Shown piece by piece: positions 1 to 8,553 of a stretch of DNA of 64,000 bases. Below the pieces are notes generated by a model. That model saw only the letters and a list, made by a program, of their open reading frames with translations, searched no databases and was not told where the DNA came from. Within the stretch, counting starts at the first letter, position 1. Each line of letters opens with the position of its first letter. Both the position numbers and the translations under genes were made by a program. Origin of the DNA: Elusimicrobiota bacterium (lineage in GTDB: Bacteria; Elusimicrobiota; Elusimicrobia; UBA1565); contig JBAZVI010000001.1 in assembly GCA_041660925.1 (NCBI GenBank), forward strand, positions 372,001-436,000, given 5' to 3'.

Positions 1-1070
1 TGTGCAGGTAGCGGACGCCGATGGCGACCACGCCGGGGTCGGCGTTGAAGAGGGCGATGAGGCGCGGGGCGAAGAGGACCACGATGAGCGTCGTCGTCAG
101 CGAGATCACCGCGGCGATGCGAAGCGCGGCGAAGAGTCCCTGGCGCACGCGCTCGGGCTTGCCCGCCCCGAGGTTCTGCCCGACGAAGGTCGAGACCGCC
201 GCCGAGAGGTTCATCGCCGGCATGGAGGCGAAGGCGTCGAGCCGGCCGGCGGCGGTGAAGGCCGCGATGGCGTCGGTGCCGAAGCCGTTGACGATGCGGG
301 TCAGCGCCATCATGCCCGTCGCCACGGCCACCTGCTGGAAGCCGGTGGGTATCCCGATGAGGAGGCTCTTCCGGAAGATCTCCCGGTCGAAGATCAGCCC
401 GCGCAGGCGGAAGCGCAGCACCGCGTGCGTGCGGTTGAGGTAGGCGACGCAGAGCAGGAAGGCCGCGGCCTGCGCGAGCACCGAGGCCCAGGCCGAGCCG
501 GCGACGCCCCAGCCGAAGACCGCGACGAAGACCAGCGCGAGGATCGCGTTGAGGATCGACGAGAAGATCAGGAAGTAGAGGGGCGTCTTCGAGTCTCCGA
601 GCCCGCGCAGGATGGCGCTCACCGAGCTGTAGCCGAAGAGAAAGATCATCCCCGCGAAGGTGATGCGCAGGAACAGCACGGCCGGGGCCAGGACGTCGGC
701 GGGGGTCCGCAGCAGGCGCAGGACGGGCTCGGTCACGGCGAGCCCGACGGCGGTGATGGCCAGCGAGGCGAAGAAGAGGAAGACGTAGCTCGTGTCGATG
801 GCGCGCCGGACCCGGACCATGTCCTTGGCCCCGTAGTACTGCGCGATGAGGATGGAGAAGCCCATCGTCACGCCGATGGTCAGCGCGACGAGGAGGAAGA
901 GCACCGGGAAGCTCGCGCCCACCGCGGCCAGCGCCGCTTTGCCCACGAAGCGGCCGACGATGACGCTGTCGATGACGTTGTAGGACTGCTGGAAGACGTT
1001 CCCGATGAGCATCGGGACCGTGAAGTTCCAGATGAGCTTCGCTTCGTCGCCTTCGGTGAGGTCCTTCATG
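1..1070 (-). CDS. MATE family efflux transporter (3' end outside window)
   Basis: Read on the minus strand from ATG 1070, the product begins MKDLTEGDEAKLIWNFTVP and continues through hydrophobic helices with the MATE hallmarks QQSYNVIDSVIVGRFVGKAALAAVG split across helices 1-2. About 356 codons are present and the frame is still open at position 1, so the C-terminus (MATE proteins are usually 440-460 residues) lies outside. MATE proteins are inner-membrane Na+ or H+ antiporters exporting drugs or metabolites; the substrate cannot be told from sequence. It is divergent from the REC-kinase gene at 1173. A TATCAT hexamer lies 14 nt before the start codon and may be its -10 element. Confidence 0.9.
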
Positions 1071-1130
1071 GGGCGGGCGCTTCATGATACCATTCGCCGC
1101 GGACCCCTACCGCCCCCGGGCCTTTTCGGC

Positions 1131-1172
1131 TATCCTATTCGCAGCAAGAGCACGGAGCACGGAGCACGGACC
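1131..1172 (+). promoter_or_regulatory. Putative -10 and triple heptad leader before the REC-kinase gene
   Basis: A TATCCT hexamer near 1131 is followed by a short leader in which the heptad GAGCACG occurs three times in tandem just before ATG 1173. The repeats include GGAG and may act in ribosome binding. No clear -35 is visible. Confidence 0.3.
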
Positions 1173-2351
1173 ATGGCCGCCGCCCCATCCAGCATCCTCT
1201 TCGTCGACGACGACGAGAGTCTCCTCGAACTCTGCGACCTCGCCCTGCGCGACGAGGGTTATGAGATCGTCCTCGCCCCCCACGGCGACGCCGCGCTCGA
1301 GCTCCTCGCGAAGCGGGCCTTCGACCTCGTCGTCACCGACCTCTCGATGCCGGGCAAGACCGACGGCCACGGCGTCGTCCTGGCGGTGAAGACGCGCTAT
1401 CCCTCCACCGAGGTCATCGTGATGACCGGCGTGCCGACCCTGCGCACGGCCATCGACACCCTCAAGGACGGCGCCTACGACTACATCACCAAACCCCTGC
1501 ACATCGAGGGGATGAAGGCCACCCTGCGCCGCTGCCTCGACCACCGCCGCCTGCGCCATGACCTCAACAGCGAACAGGAGATGCGCCGCGAGCTCGAGAC
1601 GACCTACCGCGAACTCCAGAAGGTCGAGGAGCTCAAGGCGGGCTTCCTCTCGCGCATCAGCCACGAGATCCGCACGCCGCTCCACCAGCTGGGACTGGCC
1701 CTGAAGTCGGCGGAGGAGGCCGCCGCCGCGTCCGCCGGAGCGGAGGGAGAGCGCCTGCGCAGCTCCATCGACCTCTCGAAGAAGGGCGCCGCGCGGCTGG
1801 ACCGGACGCTCGCCGAGCTGCTGGCGTTCGTGGACCTCCAGCAGGGGATGACCCTCGCGGCGCACGAGCCGGTGGACCTCGCCGCGCTCTGCCGGGACGC
1901 CGCGGAGCATCTGCGTCCGGTGTGGGAGCCCCTGCGCCTCGAGGTGCGCATCGGCTTCCCTCCCGGGACCGGGACCGTCGAAGGCGATCCGACGATGCTC
2001 CGCACCGCCTTCATGCACCTCCTCCACAACGCGATGGTCTTCAACCGCGAAGGAGGCCGCGTGGACGTGTGCGGCCGGACGCACCCGGGCTCCCTGGAGG
2101 TGACCGTGAGCGACACCGGGGAGGGCATCCCCGAGTCCGAGTTCAAGCACCTCTTCGACAGCTTCTATCAGATCGCGAACTACCTGACCCGGAAGGTCCA
2201 GGGCCTCGGCCTCGGGCTGGCCATCACGCGCCGCATCGTCGAGGCCCACGGAGGAGAGATCGGGGTCTCGAGCCAGGCCGGGAAGGGAACGACCTTTCGC
2301 GTCCTCCTCCCGCTCCCCGCGTCCGCCCCGCCGCACCCGGAGGCCTCATGA
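1173..2351 (+). CDS. Response regulator-histidine kinase hybrid (REC-HisKA-HATPase)
   Basis: A 392-residue cytoplasmic signalling protein without membrane segments. Residues 7-125 form a receiver domain with the acidic pocket VDDDE, phospho-acceptor D56 (VTDLSMPG) and K107 (TKP). After a short coiled coil comes the HisKA H-box FLSRISHEIRTP with H164, then a HATPase_c domain with N-box (LLHNAMVFN), G1 (DTGEGIP) and G2 (GLGLGLAI). The receiver is N-terminal, the reverse of the usual hybrid order, so it is probably an input that switches the kinase after phosphorylation by another kinase. ATG 1173 was chosen because translation upstream gives no domain. It overlaps the next gene by ATGA, implying coupled translation. 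No cognate regulator is adjacent. Confidence 0.9.
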   Translation: MAAAPSSILFVDDDESLLELCDLALRDEGYEIVLAPHGDAALELLAKRAFDLVVTDLSMPGKTDGHGVVLAVKTRYPSTEVIVMTGVPTLRTAIDTLKDGAYDYITKPLHIEGMKATLRRCLDHRRLRHDLNSEQEMRRELETTYRELQKVEELKAGFLSRISHEIRTPLHQLGLALKSAEEAAAASAGAEGERLRSSIDLSKKGAARLDRTLAELLAFVDLQQGMTLAAHEPVDLAALCRDAAEHLRPVWEPLRLEVRIGFPPGTGTVEGDPTMLRTAFMHLLHNAMVFNREGGRVDVCGRTHPGSLEVTVSDTGEGIPESEFKHLFDSFYQIANYLTRKVQGLGLGLAITRRIVEAHGGEIGVSSQAGKGTTFRVLLPLPASAPPHPEAS

Positions 2352-3046
2352 AGACGCTCGCCGCCGCTCTTATCCTCCTTCTCGGAGCATCCTCCGCGCA
2401 CGCCGCCGGCGCCTCGCGCACGGACCCCCGCAGCGGCGCCTGTGGGAAGCTCACGGGCGCCGCACGGAGTTCCTGCCTCAAAGGGGGCCCGTCCGCGAGC
2501 GACGCTCCAGCCAAGCCCGCGAGCCGCAAGCGCCGGCTTTCCAGCACCTACGAAGGGCCCATCGGAGCCAACGACCTCCCCGGCGAGGTCGTCCCGGCCG
2601 CACGGAAGGCTCCCGCCGCCGCGGGCGCGCAGTTCTCGCCTCCCGCCGCCGCCGCCCCGGCTCTGAGCGCCGCGGCCGACGCGTCCGCGTGCCTGAAGAT
2701 CGCCTCCCTCGTCGAGAAGTCCGAATGCCTCAAGAAGGTCCCGGGAGCGTCCGGCGGCGCGAGCGCGGGAGCGACGGGCGCGGCCGGAGGGTTCTCGGGG
2801 GCGACCGGCGGGGCGGGAGCGGCCTCGGGCTACACCGGCGCGGCGGGCGGCTTCACGGGAGCGACCGGAGGGACCGGCGCGACCGGCGCCTCGTCGGGAG
2901 CGAAGAGCGGGGGGTCGTCGCAGCAGGCCTCGGAGGACACGCCGTCCCCGACCCTCCCTCCGCCGGACCTCCCCCAGGACCCGGTCGACCCCAACCGCTA
3001 CAAGATCTCCATCCCGGAATCCGACTCCGGCCACCGCGTGCGCTGA
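2348..3046 (+). CDS. Exported protein with paired Cys repeats and collagen-like Gly-Ala-Thr tract
   Basis: The 232-residue product starts with a clear signal peptide (MKTLAAALILLLGASSAHAA). The mature part has two copies of a short motif with two cysteines about 11 residues apart (CGKLTGAARSSC and CLKIASLVEKSEC), each pair possibly a disulphide loop. A low-complexity stretch of GATGG/GAAGG triplet-like repeats (roughly residues 135-190) follows, then a Pro-rich tail ending DPVDPNRYKISIPESDSGHRVR. No known domain is recognised. The ATGA overlap ties it to the kinase gene, suggesting that the kinase system and this secreted structural protein are co-expressed. The function is unknown. Confidence 0.75.
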   Translation: MKTLAAALILLLGASSAHAAGASRTDPRSGACGKLTGAARSSCLKGGPSASDAPAKPASRKRRLSSTYEGPIGANDLPGEVVPAARKAPAAAGAQFSPPAAAAPALSAAADASACLKIASLVEKSECLKKVPGASGGASAGATGAAGGFSGATGGAGAASGYTGAAGGFTGATGGTGATGASSGAKSGGSSQQASEDTPSPTLPPPDLPQDPVDPNRYKISIPESDSGHRVR

Positions 3047-3063
3047 CCTCCCCTCGAAATGAG

Positions 3064-3094
3064 AAGGGAGGGCCGGGTTCCCGGCCCTCCCTTT
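3064..3094. terminator. Bidirectional hairpin terminator
   Basis: A 13-bp GC-rich stem (AGGGAGGGCCGGG and its complement) followed by TTTCTCTTTCT lies between convergent genes ending at 3046 and 3112. The opposite strand begins with fewer T residues, so termination is probably stronger for the plus-strand gene. Confidence 0.8.
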
Positions 3095-3111
3095 CTCTTT
3101 CTCAGCGAAGA

Positions 3112-3870
3112 CTACTTCGCGGGAGCGTAGACCTTCACGCGCCCGTTCTCGTCGACGCTCAAGGCGCCGAGGCGCTTGAGCTCCTCGAGCACGGCCTCGG
3201 GCGTGTGGGCCGAGGAGGCGCGGTTCTTGATGTCGTTGAGCAGCGTCTTGAGCCGGCCGGGCGGGTCCTTCACGCTCGCCAGGCGCCGGGCGTAGGTCGC
3301 GGCGACCTCGGCGAGGCTCCGCCCGGAGGCGGAGGACGCCGGAGCCGCGGGCGCGGCCGGAGCCGCGGCGGGCTTGGCGCGCGATGCGCCGCGCCGTCCG
3401 CGTCCGCCCGAGCGTCGCGAAGACGAAGCGGCGCGCGGCGCGGCGGCCGTCTTGCGGCGGCCCCGCTCTCCCCGTTCGGGATGCGAGGTCCACAGCAGCG
3501 TCTGACGGCCGATGCGCTGGAGCTCCTGCGCCATCGCGGCGAGGCTCTTGTCGTGGGTGACGAGGGTGAAGGGTACGTGCAGCGGCAGGGAGGCGTGCAG
3601 CAGGCCTGCGTGCAGGGACATGACGAAGTCGGCGGCGTTCTTCCCGCCCTTCGGCGAGGTCACCCCGACGCACAACGGCAGCGCGCCGACGACTTTCTCC
3701 AGGCCGCGGGGCATGGAGGCCTCGGGGCGCAGGAACACGCGGACCACGGTGCTCGGGGTCAGCGGGAAGTCCGGCGGCAGATGCGGATCGTTGTCTCCGT
3801 CGATGAGGAGGACGGAGTCCACCAGCGCGCCTTCGGCGCCCTGGGTGCTTCTTGCGATTTGCGGATTCAT
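3112..3870 (-). CDS. NYN/PIN-like nuclease domain protein with C-terminal winged-helix-like segment
   Basis: A 252-residue protein. The N-terminal half has NYN (PIN-fold) ribonuclease signatures: LLIDGDNDPH with the metal-binding Asp, GGKNAADF in mid-domain and VTHDKSLAAMAQ with the later acidic site. An Arg/Ala/Pro linker (about 140-185) leads to a C-terminal helical segment finishing VLEELKRLGALSVDENGRVKV, which resembles the end of an OST-HTH/LOTUS RNA-binding domain. Such proteins are thought to cut or bind RNA. ATG 3870 is preferred over an upstream GTG at 3882 because AAGGAG sits 11 nt before it, whereas the GTG would overlap that site. The gene stands alone. The domain calls are by eye. 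Confidence 0.7.
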   Translation of the reverse strand: MNPQIARSTQGAEGALVDSVLLIDGDNDPHLPPDFPLTPSTVVRVFLRPEASMPRGLEKVVGALPLCVGVTSPKGGKNAADFVMSLHAGLLHASLPLHVPFTLVTHDKSLAAMAQELQRIGRQTLLWTSHPERGERGRRKTAAAPRAASSSRRSGGRGRRGASRAKPAAAPAAPAAPASSASGRSLAEVAATYARRLASVKDPPGRLKTLLNDIKNRASSAHTPEAVLEELKRLGALSVDENGRVKVYAPAK

Positions 3871-3962
3871 GATGCGATACACTCCTTTACGACCGTCCTT
3901 GTGACGGTCCTTGTGTTGGATTTCGGGTATGATACCATTCGTTGGACGGATTACCAGCCTTC

Positions 3963-4679
3963 ATGAAACAAAAACGCCATCGCCGCCGCGCCCCCTCCTC
4001 CCTCGCCGCCCCCACACAGCGGGAGGTCGCCGCCGCCTTCCGGTCCCTCGATTCCCGCGCGATGGGGCCGGTCTACTGCGACGAGGGAGGGGCGGCCTTC
4101 TGGCGCGCCCTCCGGGCGCCCTGCCGCCGCATGAGCGAGCGGCTCGCCGCGGCGCTGCGCGCGCGCCTGCGCCCCGGCGGCCGCAGCCTCTACGCCGGGG
4201 CCGGCGTCGCCGAGATCGCGCCTCTGGCGATGGAGGCCCTGGAACTGGAGCGGGAGGTGGAGCCCTTCAACCTGCGCCGCGCCGAAGTCCGCTTCCTCGC
4301 GCGTGCCTGCCGCTCGCTGCCCTTCTCCTTCCGGGCCGAGGATGCCCGCCGCGCGCGCGGGCGCTTCGACCATCTCTGGCTCGTCAGCGTGCTCAACGAC
4401 CCGGAGCAGGTCCCCGAACTCTCGGCGCTGTCCTACGGGAGGGCCAACCCCGTCCTCTTCTCGCCGGGGCGCTTCGCGGCCGAGCGCCGAGAGACCCGCG
4501 CGCTGGCGGACGCGCTCCTGCGCAAGCTGTTCCTGCCCGCGCTGGTGACGACCTCGGTGGAGGAGCTGGTCTGGGTGGCCGAGTGGTGCGAGAAGCGCCG
4601 GGTCCCCTTCCGCGTCGAGGACGAGGAGTATCCCACCGCCCTGGTGGGAGACCCCGTCCGCTTCGTCCGCCTCGGTTAG
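3963..4679 (+). CDS. Conserved hypothetical, possibly methyltransferase-like
   Basis: A 238-residue soluble protein beginning MKQKRHRRRAPSS. A segment RSLYAGAGVAEIAPLAMEALELEREVEPFN resembles motif I and the following acidic strand of a Rossmann-fold SAM-dependent methyltransferase, and FDHLWLVSVLNDPEQ could be motif IV. The later strand (VEELVWVAEWCEKRRVPFRVEDEEYP) is consistent with a C-terminal beta-hairpin. There is no catalytic signature to name a substrate. ATG 3963 is used; a TTG at 3942 is in frame but lacks a ribosome site. It stands alone between oppositely oriented genes. Confidence 0.5.
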   Translation: MKQKRHRRRAPSSLAAPTQREVAAAFRSLDSRAMGPVYCDEGGAAFWRALRAPCRRMSERLAAALRARLRPGGRSLYAGAGVAEIAPLAMEALELEREVEPFNLRRAEVRFLARACRSLPFSFRAEDARRARGRFDHLWLVSVLNDPEQVPELSALSYGRANPVLFSPGRFAAERRETRALADALLRKLFLPALVTTSVEELVWVAEWCEKRRVPFRVEDEEYPTALVGDPVRFVRLG

Positions 4680-4709
4680 TCCGAAGAGTCCGACGCTCCC
4701 CGAGCCGCC

Positions 4710-6611
4710 TCAGCCCTGAGGGCCCTTGAGGCGTCCGCCCGCCCGATGAAGACGCAGGCGGAGATAGGCCGCGTAGAACACGACGGACAGCACGGATAGG
4801 ACGGCGGCGGCGACGACGAGTCCCCGGACGGGCGGAAGGAGGTCGAAGAGGACGCCGAAGAGAGCGCCCGCGACCATGAGGACCCCGAGTCCCACCGCGT
4901 CGAGGAAGGCGATGGCTTTGCCCGCGGAGGCGTCGGGCAGGCGCGACTGAAGGTGGGACGTCACGCTGATCTTGTTGGTCGCGTAGCTCAGCCCCATGAG
5001 GAAGATCGCCGGCAGGACCGACCAGAGCGTCCCGGCGGCGAAGGCCCAGATTCCCAGGGCGGTCAGGGCCATGGTGCGGATCCAGACGAGCGAATTCGCG
5101 TTCTTGGCGATCGCCGCCGACAGCTTCGGACTCAGAAGCAGCGTCGCGCCCGCGAGCTCCCCCAGGTTCGAGAGCCCTGAGATCCAGGCCGAATACGCCG
5201 ACGCATGCAGCACGCTCTTCGCGAAGATCGGGGCCATCATCAGCTTGACGATGCGGTGGAGCAGCATGGGTCCGACGAGCATGACGCCCAGCCAGCGCCG
5301 CTCCCGGTCGTCCATCATGATGCGGGCGCCTTCCTTGAGCTCGGCGAGGCCCTCCCGGACCAGGGTCCGGAAGGACGGGCTCTCCGGCAGCTCCTCCTCG
5401 GCGGCGGGATCGATCTTCAGCCGCGAGAACGCCCATGCCGACAGGAGGAATGCCGGCGGGGTGACCGCGAGGCCGGCGACGACCCCGAACAGCCCGATGA
5501 GCAGACCGACCAGGGCCGGCGCGAGGATCCCCGCGCCCTGATAGCTCAGGTAGACGTTGGCGTTGAAGCGTTCCAGTCCGTCCTGGTCCGGACCCATCAG
5601 GAGGACCGGGAAGGTGTCCAAGGCCGTGACCGCGACCCCCTGCGCCGCGCCGGCGAGGGCGTACAGAGGAAGGAGGACCCCCAAGTGCGGGGTGCCGAGG
5701 GTCAGCAGCGCGATGATGCCCGAGACCGCGGCCGCCTCGGCGAGCAGGGCCCCGCCCATGACTTTCTGCACGGGCGCGCGATCGATGAGGCCGCCGGAGC
5801 CCATGGTCGTCGCGGTCATGCTGAGCGTCCAGACCGCGGCCGCCGTCACCATCAGCGTCGCGCCGCCGAAGAAGTTCAGGATGATGAGCGGCATGGCGAT
5901 GCTCAGCGACTCCATCCCGAACTTGTAGAACGCCGTGCCGAGCATGGCTTTGCGCAGCGCTTCGGGCCGGGCCGCCGGCGGCGGGAGCGGCCGGCGGGGC
6001 GCCGCCGGCCCCTCCGACCCGTCCAGTCGCAGGAGCTCGACGGTTCCCGCCGGAACGGCCGCGGAGACCGGGTCCTCGACGACCCCCAGCCGGGCGGCGC
6101 CGTCGAAAAGCCGGCGCAGCGCATCGACCTGCTCGGAGGAGGACGCGTCGGCTCCCCCCCCGCCTCGGGAAACGCCCGCGTGGACCTTGGACAACTCCGC
6201 ATACACGCCGCTCGCCGCGGAGAAGACGGAGGGCTCCTTGTCCGGGGAGACCGGCCCAGGAAGAACGGCCGCGGGAACGCGGACGACCGCCGCCGCCTTG
6301 CGGGCGACCGGGAGGGCACTCTCCGCCGCGGCCGGCGTCCCGGGTCGGAAGGCCATCGGGAGAACAGCCGCGCCGGGAGCCGGCTTCGGCGTCGGGAGCG
6401 CGACGAGCATCCCCCCCGGAGAAACGTCCAGGACGCCGATGCCGGGCGGGACACCCTGCGGGCCGACGACGGAAAGGGCGCCCGCGGTCAGGACGACGGA
6501 GGGAGGCAGCACGGACGCCTGCGCGGACGCCCCTGCGGCGACGACGACGGCTGCAGCCGCCGGAGGCCAGCAGGAGGCGAGCAGCAGGAACGCCGCGAGA
6601 ATCCTCGTCAC
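4710..6611 (-). CDS. MFS-type transporter with long exported N-terminal region
   Basis: About 633 residues. The start is probably GTG 6611 (VTRILAAFLLLASCWPPAAAA), with GGAGGG ten nt upstream; an ATG at 6638 would add nine polar residues. A signal peptide is followed by about 200 Ala/Pro/Val-rich residues with the motif SVLPPSVVL. From about residue 225 there are roughly ten to twelve membrane helices with MFS features (GGLIDRAPVQKVMGG resembles the loop 2-3 motif, and PFALL/ALDTFPVLLMGPDQDGLERFNA is typical of MFS exporters). The N-terminal region matches the layout of four other exported proteins in this window. The transported substrate is unknown. Confidence 0.75.
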   Translation of the reverse strand: MTRILAAFLLLASCWPPAAAAVVVAAGASAQASVLPPSVVLTAGALSVVGPQGVPPGIGVLDVSPGGMLVALPTPKPAPGAAVLPMAFRPGTPAAAESALPVARKAAAVVRVPAAVLPGPVSPDKEPSVFSAASGVYAELSKVHAGVSRGGGGADASSSEQVDALRRLFDGAARLGVVEDPVSAAVPAGTVELLRLDGSEGPAAPRRPLPPPAARPEALRKAMLGTAFYKFGMESLSIAMPLIILNFFGGATLMVTAAAVWTLSMTATTMGSGGLIDRAPVQKVMGGALLAEAAAVSGIIALLTLGTPHLGVLLPLYALAGAAQGVAVTALDTFPVLLMGPDQDGLERFNANVYLSYQGAGILAPALVGLLIGLFGVVAGLAVTPPAFLLSAWAFSRLKIDPAAEEELPESPSFRTLVREGLAELKEGARIMMDDRERRWLGVMLVGPMLLHRIVKLMMAPIFAKSVLHASAYSAWISGLSNLGELAGATLLLSPKLSAAIAKNANSLVWIRTMALTALGIWAFAAGTLWSVLPAIFLMGLSYATNKISVTSHLQSRLPDASAGKAIAFLDAVGLGVLMVAGALFGVLFDLLPPVRGLVVAAAVLSVLSVVFYAAYLRLRLHRAGGRLKGPQG

Positions 6612-6830
6612 GATGAACTCACCCTCCGCGATCTTCATCCCGGCGGATCCCGTCCGCCTGCTTCAGATGATGCCAGAGGCTTCCGCTTCCCGCATGATTC
6701 ATGGGGGCACTCCACGCGGATCTTAAGCACTAAGCGGAAAGGTTCCGGCATGAACTCCTTTGGGAACCATCCGTTCCCGGGAACGCACCCCTCCGGCCAA
6801 AAGGCCCATGCCGACCGGCCGCTCCTGCGG

Positions 6831-6836
6831 TATAAT
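6831..6836 (+). promoter_or_regulatory. -10 element TATAAT, leaderless start
   Basis: A perfect TATAAT ends 7 nt before ATG 6844, so transcription would begin at or next to the start codon. The -35 position has only a weak ATGCCG. Confidence 0.6.
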
Positions 6837-6843
6837 CGGGAGG

Positions 6844-7488
6844 ATGAGATCCGCGCTGCCGCTCCTCCTCGCCCTCCTCGCCTTGTCCGCGCGGGCGGAG
6901 CCGCCCGCCGCGTTCGAACTCAAGGGCGGCGCCAAGGCCGAAGAGTCCCTGCGCCGCTTCATCGGTTCCGACCCGGCCGTCCAGGCCCGTCTCGCCGACG
7001 CGTCCGCGCGTTCCCAGGCGATGACCGAGGAGCTGCGCTCCTCCGACCTGCGCGACGCGCTCGCGGAGGGCCGTCCCGAGGTCGTCGAACAGCCTCCGGC
7101 CGACGCGTCCGGAGAGGAGCGCGCGGCCTTCCTCGAGGGTCTGCCCGGCATGCGAGCCCTGCCGGGCTCCGCCTGCCGCTCCCTGGCCGACTGCGCGACT
7201 CCCGAGATGAGCGTCGAAGTGACGGAGGGCCGCTGGCTTCCCGACGCTCTTCGACGATTGATCCGGCCCTGGATGCTGCTGCAGCGGGCCCGCCGCTCCT
7301 CGCTGGAGCTCTCCCCCCGCGCAGAGGGCGACGCGGTCCTGGCGATGAAGCTGCGGGGGATCGACGCGCCGCCGATGACTCTGCAGGTGACGCCCAGCCC
7401 CCTGGGCGGCTTCACGGTCGGCTTCGCACGGCCGGAAGGACTCGCCGACCTCTACGCCCGCGAACGCGCCGCCGCCCTCAAGCGCTGA
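6844..7488 (+). CDS. Exported protein of unknown function
   Basis: A 214-residue protein with a signal peptide (MRSALPLLLALLALSARAEP, likely cut after ARA). The mature part is mostly helical up to about residue 100, then has a short region with two cysteines (GSACRSLADCATPE) that could form a disulphide, and ends with a beta-rich segment (SLELSPRAEGDAVLAMKLRGIDAPPMTLQVTPSPLGGFTVGF). No family is recognised. ATG 6844 directly follows a TATAAT hexamer, which supports the start. The intergenic stretch upstream (6612-6843) shows no other gene. It converges with the pilin gene at 7529. Confidence 0.7.
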   Translation: MRSALPLLLALLALSARAEPPAAFELKGGAKAEESLRRFIGSDPAVQARLADASARSQAMTEELRSSDLRDALAEGRPEVVEQPPADASGEERAAFLEGLPGMRALPGSACRSLADCATPEMSVEVTEGRWLPDALRRLIRPWMLLQRARRSSLELSPRAEGDAVLAMKLRGIDAPPMTLQVTPSPLGGFTVGFARPEGLADLYARERAAALKR

Positions 7489-7528
7489 CGCAGCCCCTCA
7501 AGAGACGACTCGTCGGACCCGCGGGACT

Positions 7529-8002
7529 TCAGTACGTGGTCCAGACGCCGCCCTTCGTGTCGGTGTGGGTGCAGTTGAGGTAGACCTTCCCGTAGTTGGC
7601 GTCGCTCGCCACGTCGTCGAAGATCCAATTGCCGAAGTCGCTGACCAGCGAGCTGACGCGGTAGATCTGTTCGCTCGTAGTGGAAGGATGGTAGCCGGGG
7701 GAATAGGCGGGAGGGAGGGCCCCGAGATACTTCCCGTTCTCGGTCAGGGCATGGAGATAGTCGGGATACTGGCCCTCCATGTCGCCGTAATAGATGCTCA
7801 GCGCGCTGCGCAGGGCTCCGAGGTTTCCCTTCGTCGCGCCCTCTCGGGATTTGCGGATGAGCTCGGCGAACTTCGGTATGGCGACGGCGGCGAGGATCCC
7901 GATGATGGCGACCACGATCATGAGCTCGATGAGCGTGAAGCCGCCCCTGCGCAGGCGCGTCGCCACGGCCGGCCGGAGGCCGCCTCGGGCCTCTCCCGTC
8001 AC
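7529..8002 (-). CDS. Type IV pilin or pseudopilin (GspG/PilE-like)
   Basis: The product (about 157 residues from GTG 8002) carries the prepilin signature: a positively charged leader ending RRGG, then FTLIELMIVVAIIGILAAVAIP, with cleavage expected between Gly and Phe and the conserved Glu5. The globular part (NLGALRSALSIYYGDMEGQYPDYLHALTENGKYL) is typical of class III pilin-like proteins that build pili or the type II secretion pseudopilus. A cysteine occurs near the C-terminus (YLNCTHTDT). GTG 8002 lies 2 nt after the pduT stop codon, so translation may be coupled. No pilus assembly genes are nearby, and the pairing with a microcompartment gene is odd. Confidence 0.9.
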   Translation of the reverse strand: MTGEARGGLRPAVATRLRRGGFTLIELMIVVAIIGILAAVAIPKFAELIRKSREGATKGNLGALRSALSIYYGDMEGQYPDYLHALTENGKYLGALPPAYSPGYHPSTTSEQIYRVSSLVSDFGNWIFDDVASDANYGKVYLNCTHTDTKGGVWTTY

Positions 8003-8004
8003 GA

Positions 8005-8553
8005 TCAGACGATCTCCGCGAGGAGCTCGGGACGCGGCTGGGGGATGACGACCTTCTGCGCGAGCAGGCCCTTCTCTCCGGCGCTCGTCGCGGCGACCAT
8101 CGCGGCCGTCTCGACGTCGGCGACGCTGCCGGTGAAGGTCACGAAGGCCTTGCCGCCGAGCGCCATCGCCAGGCGCACCTCGATGAGCTTCACGCCCGCG
8201 GACTTCACGGCGGCGTCGGCCGCCTCGACACAGGAGGCGACGGAGAAGGTCTCGACGATGCCGAGGGCCTCGAGCTTCCCGACGGGGACGGCGCCCGTCA
8301 TCGCGGGGAAGACCTCGGGATGGACGTTGGGGATGAGAAAATGGTCGACGTGGGCTTCCTGAGCGGCCGCGACGCCCGCCTCGACGCTCGCCCGGACGTC
8401 GCCGACGTCTCCGGCCACGAGGACGACGTATTTGCCCGGACAGACGGTGCGCGCGAGGACGACCTCGACCGCCGCCGCCTTGAGCATGGCGTCGGTGCAC
8501 TGGAAGCCCTTGGCCATGCTGCTCAGCTCGACGCCGCCGACGGCGTTCTTCAT
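8005..8553 (-). CDS. pduT: PduT-like tandem BMC-domain shell protein
   Basis: The 182-residue length and sequence match PduT, a trimeric shell protein with two BMC domains: first domain about 3-90 (GGVELSSMAKGFQCTDAMLK), second about 96-180 (LGIVETFSVASCVEAADAAVK). RTVCPGKY places Cys38 exactly where PduT binds the [4Fe-4S] cluster in the trimer pore. In known microcompartments PduT passes electrons across the shell to PduS. The ATG overlaps the stop of the upstream pduS-like gene (ATGA). No other shell gene, aldehyde dehydrogenase or signature enzyme is present in the window, so the compartment, if there is one, is encoded elsewhere. Confidence 0.92.
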   Translation of the reverse strand: MKNAVGGVELSSMAKGFQCTDAMLKAAAVEVVLARTVCPGKYVVLVAGDVGDVRASVEAGVAAAQEAHVDHFLIPNVHPEVFPAMTGAVPVGKLEALGIVETFSVASCVEAADAAVKSAGVKLIEVRLAMALGGKAFVTFTGSVADVETAAMVAATSAGEKGLLAQKVVIPQPRPELLAEIV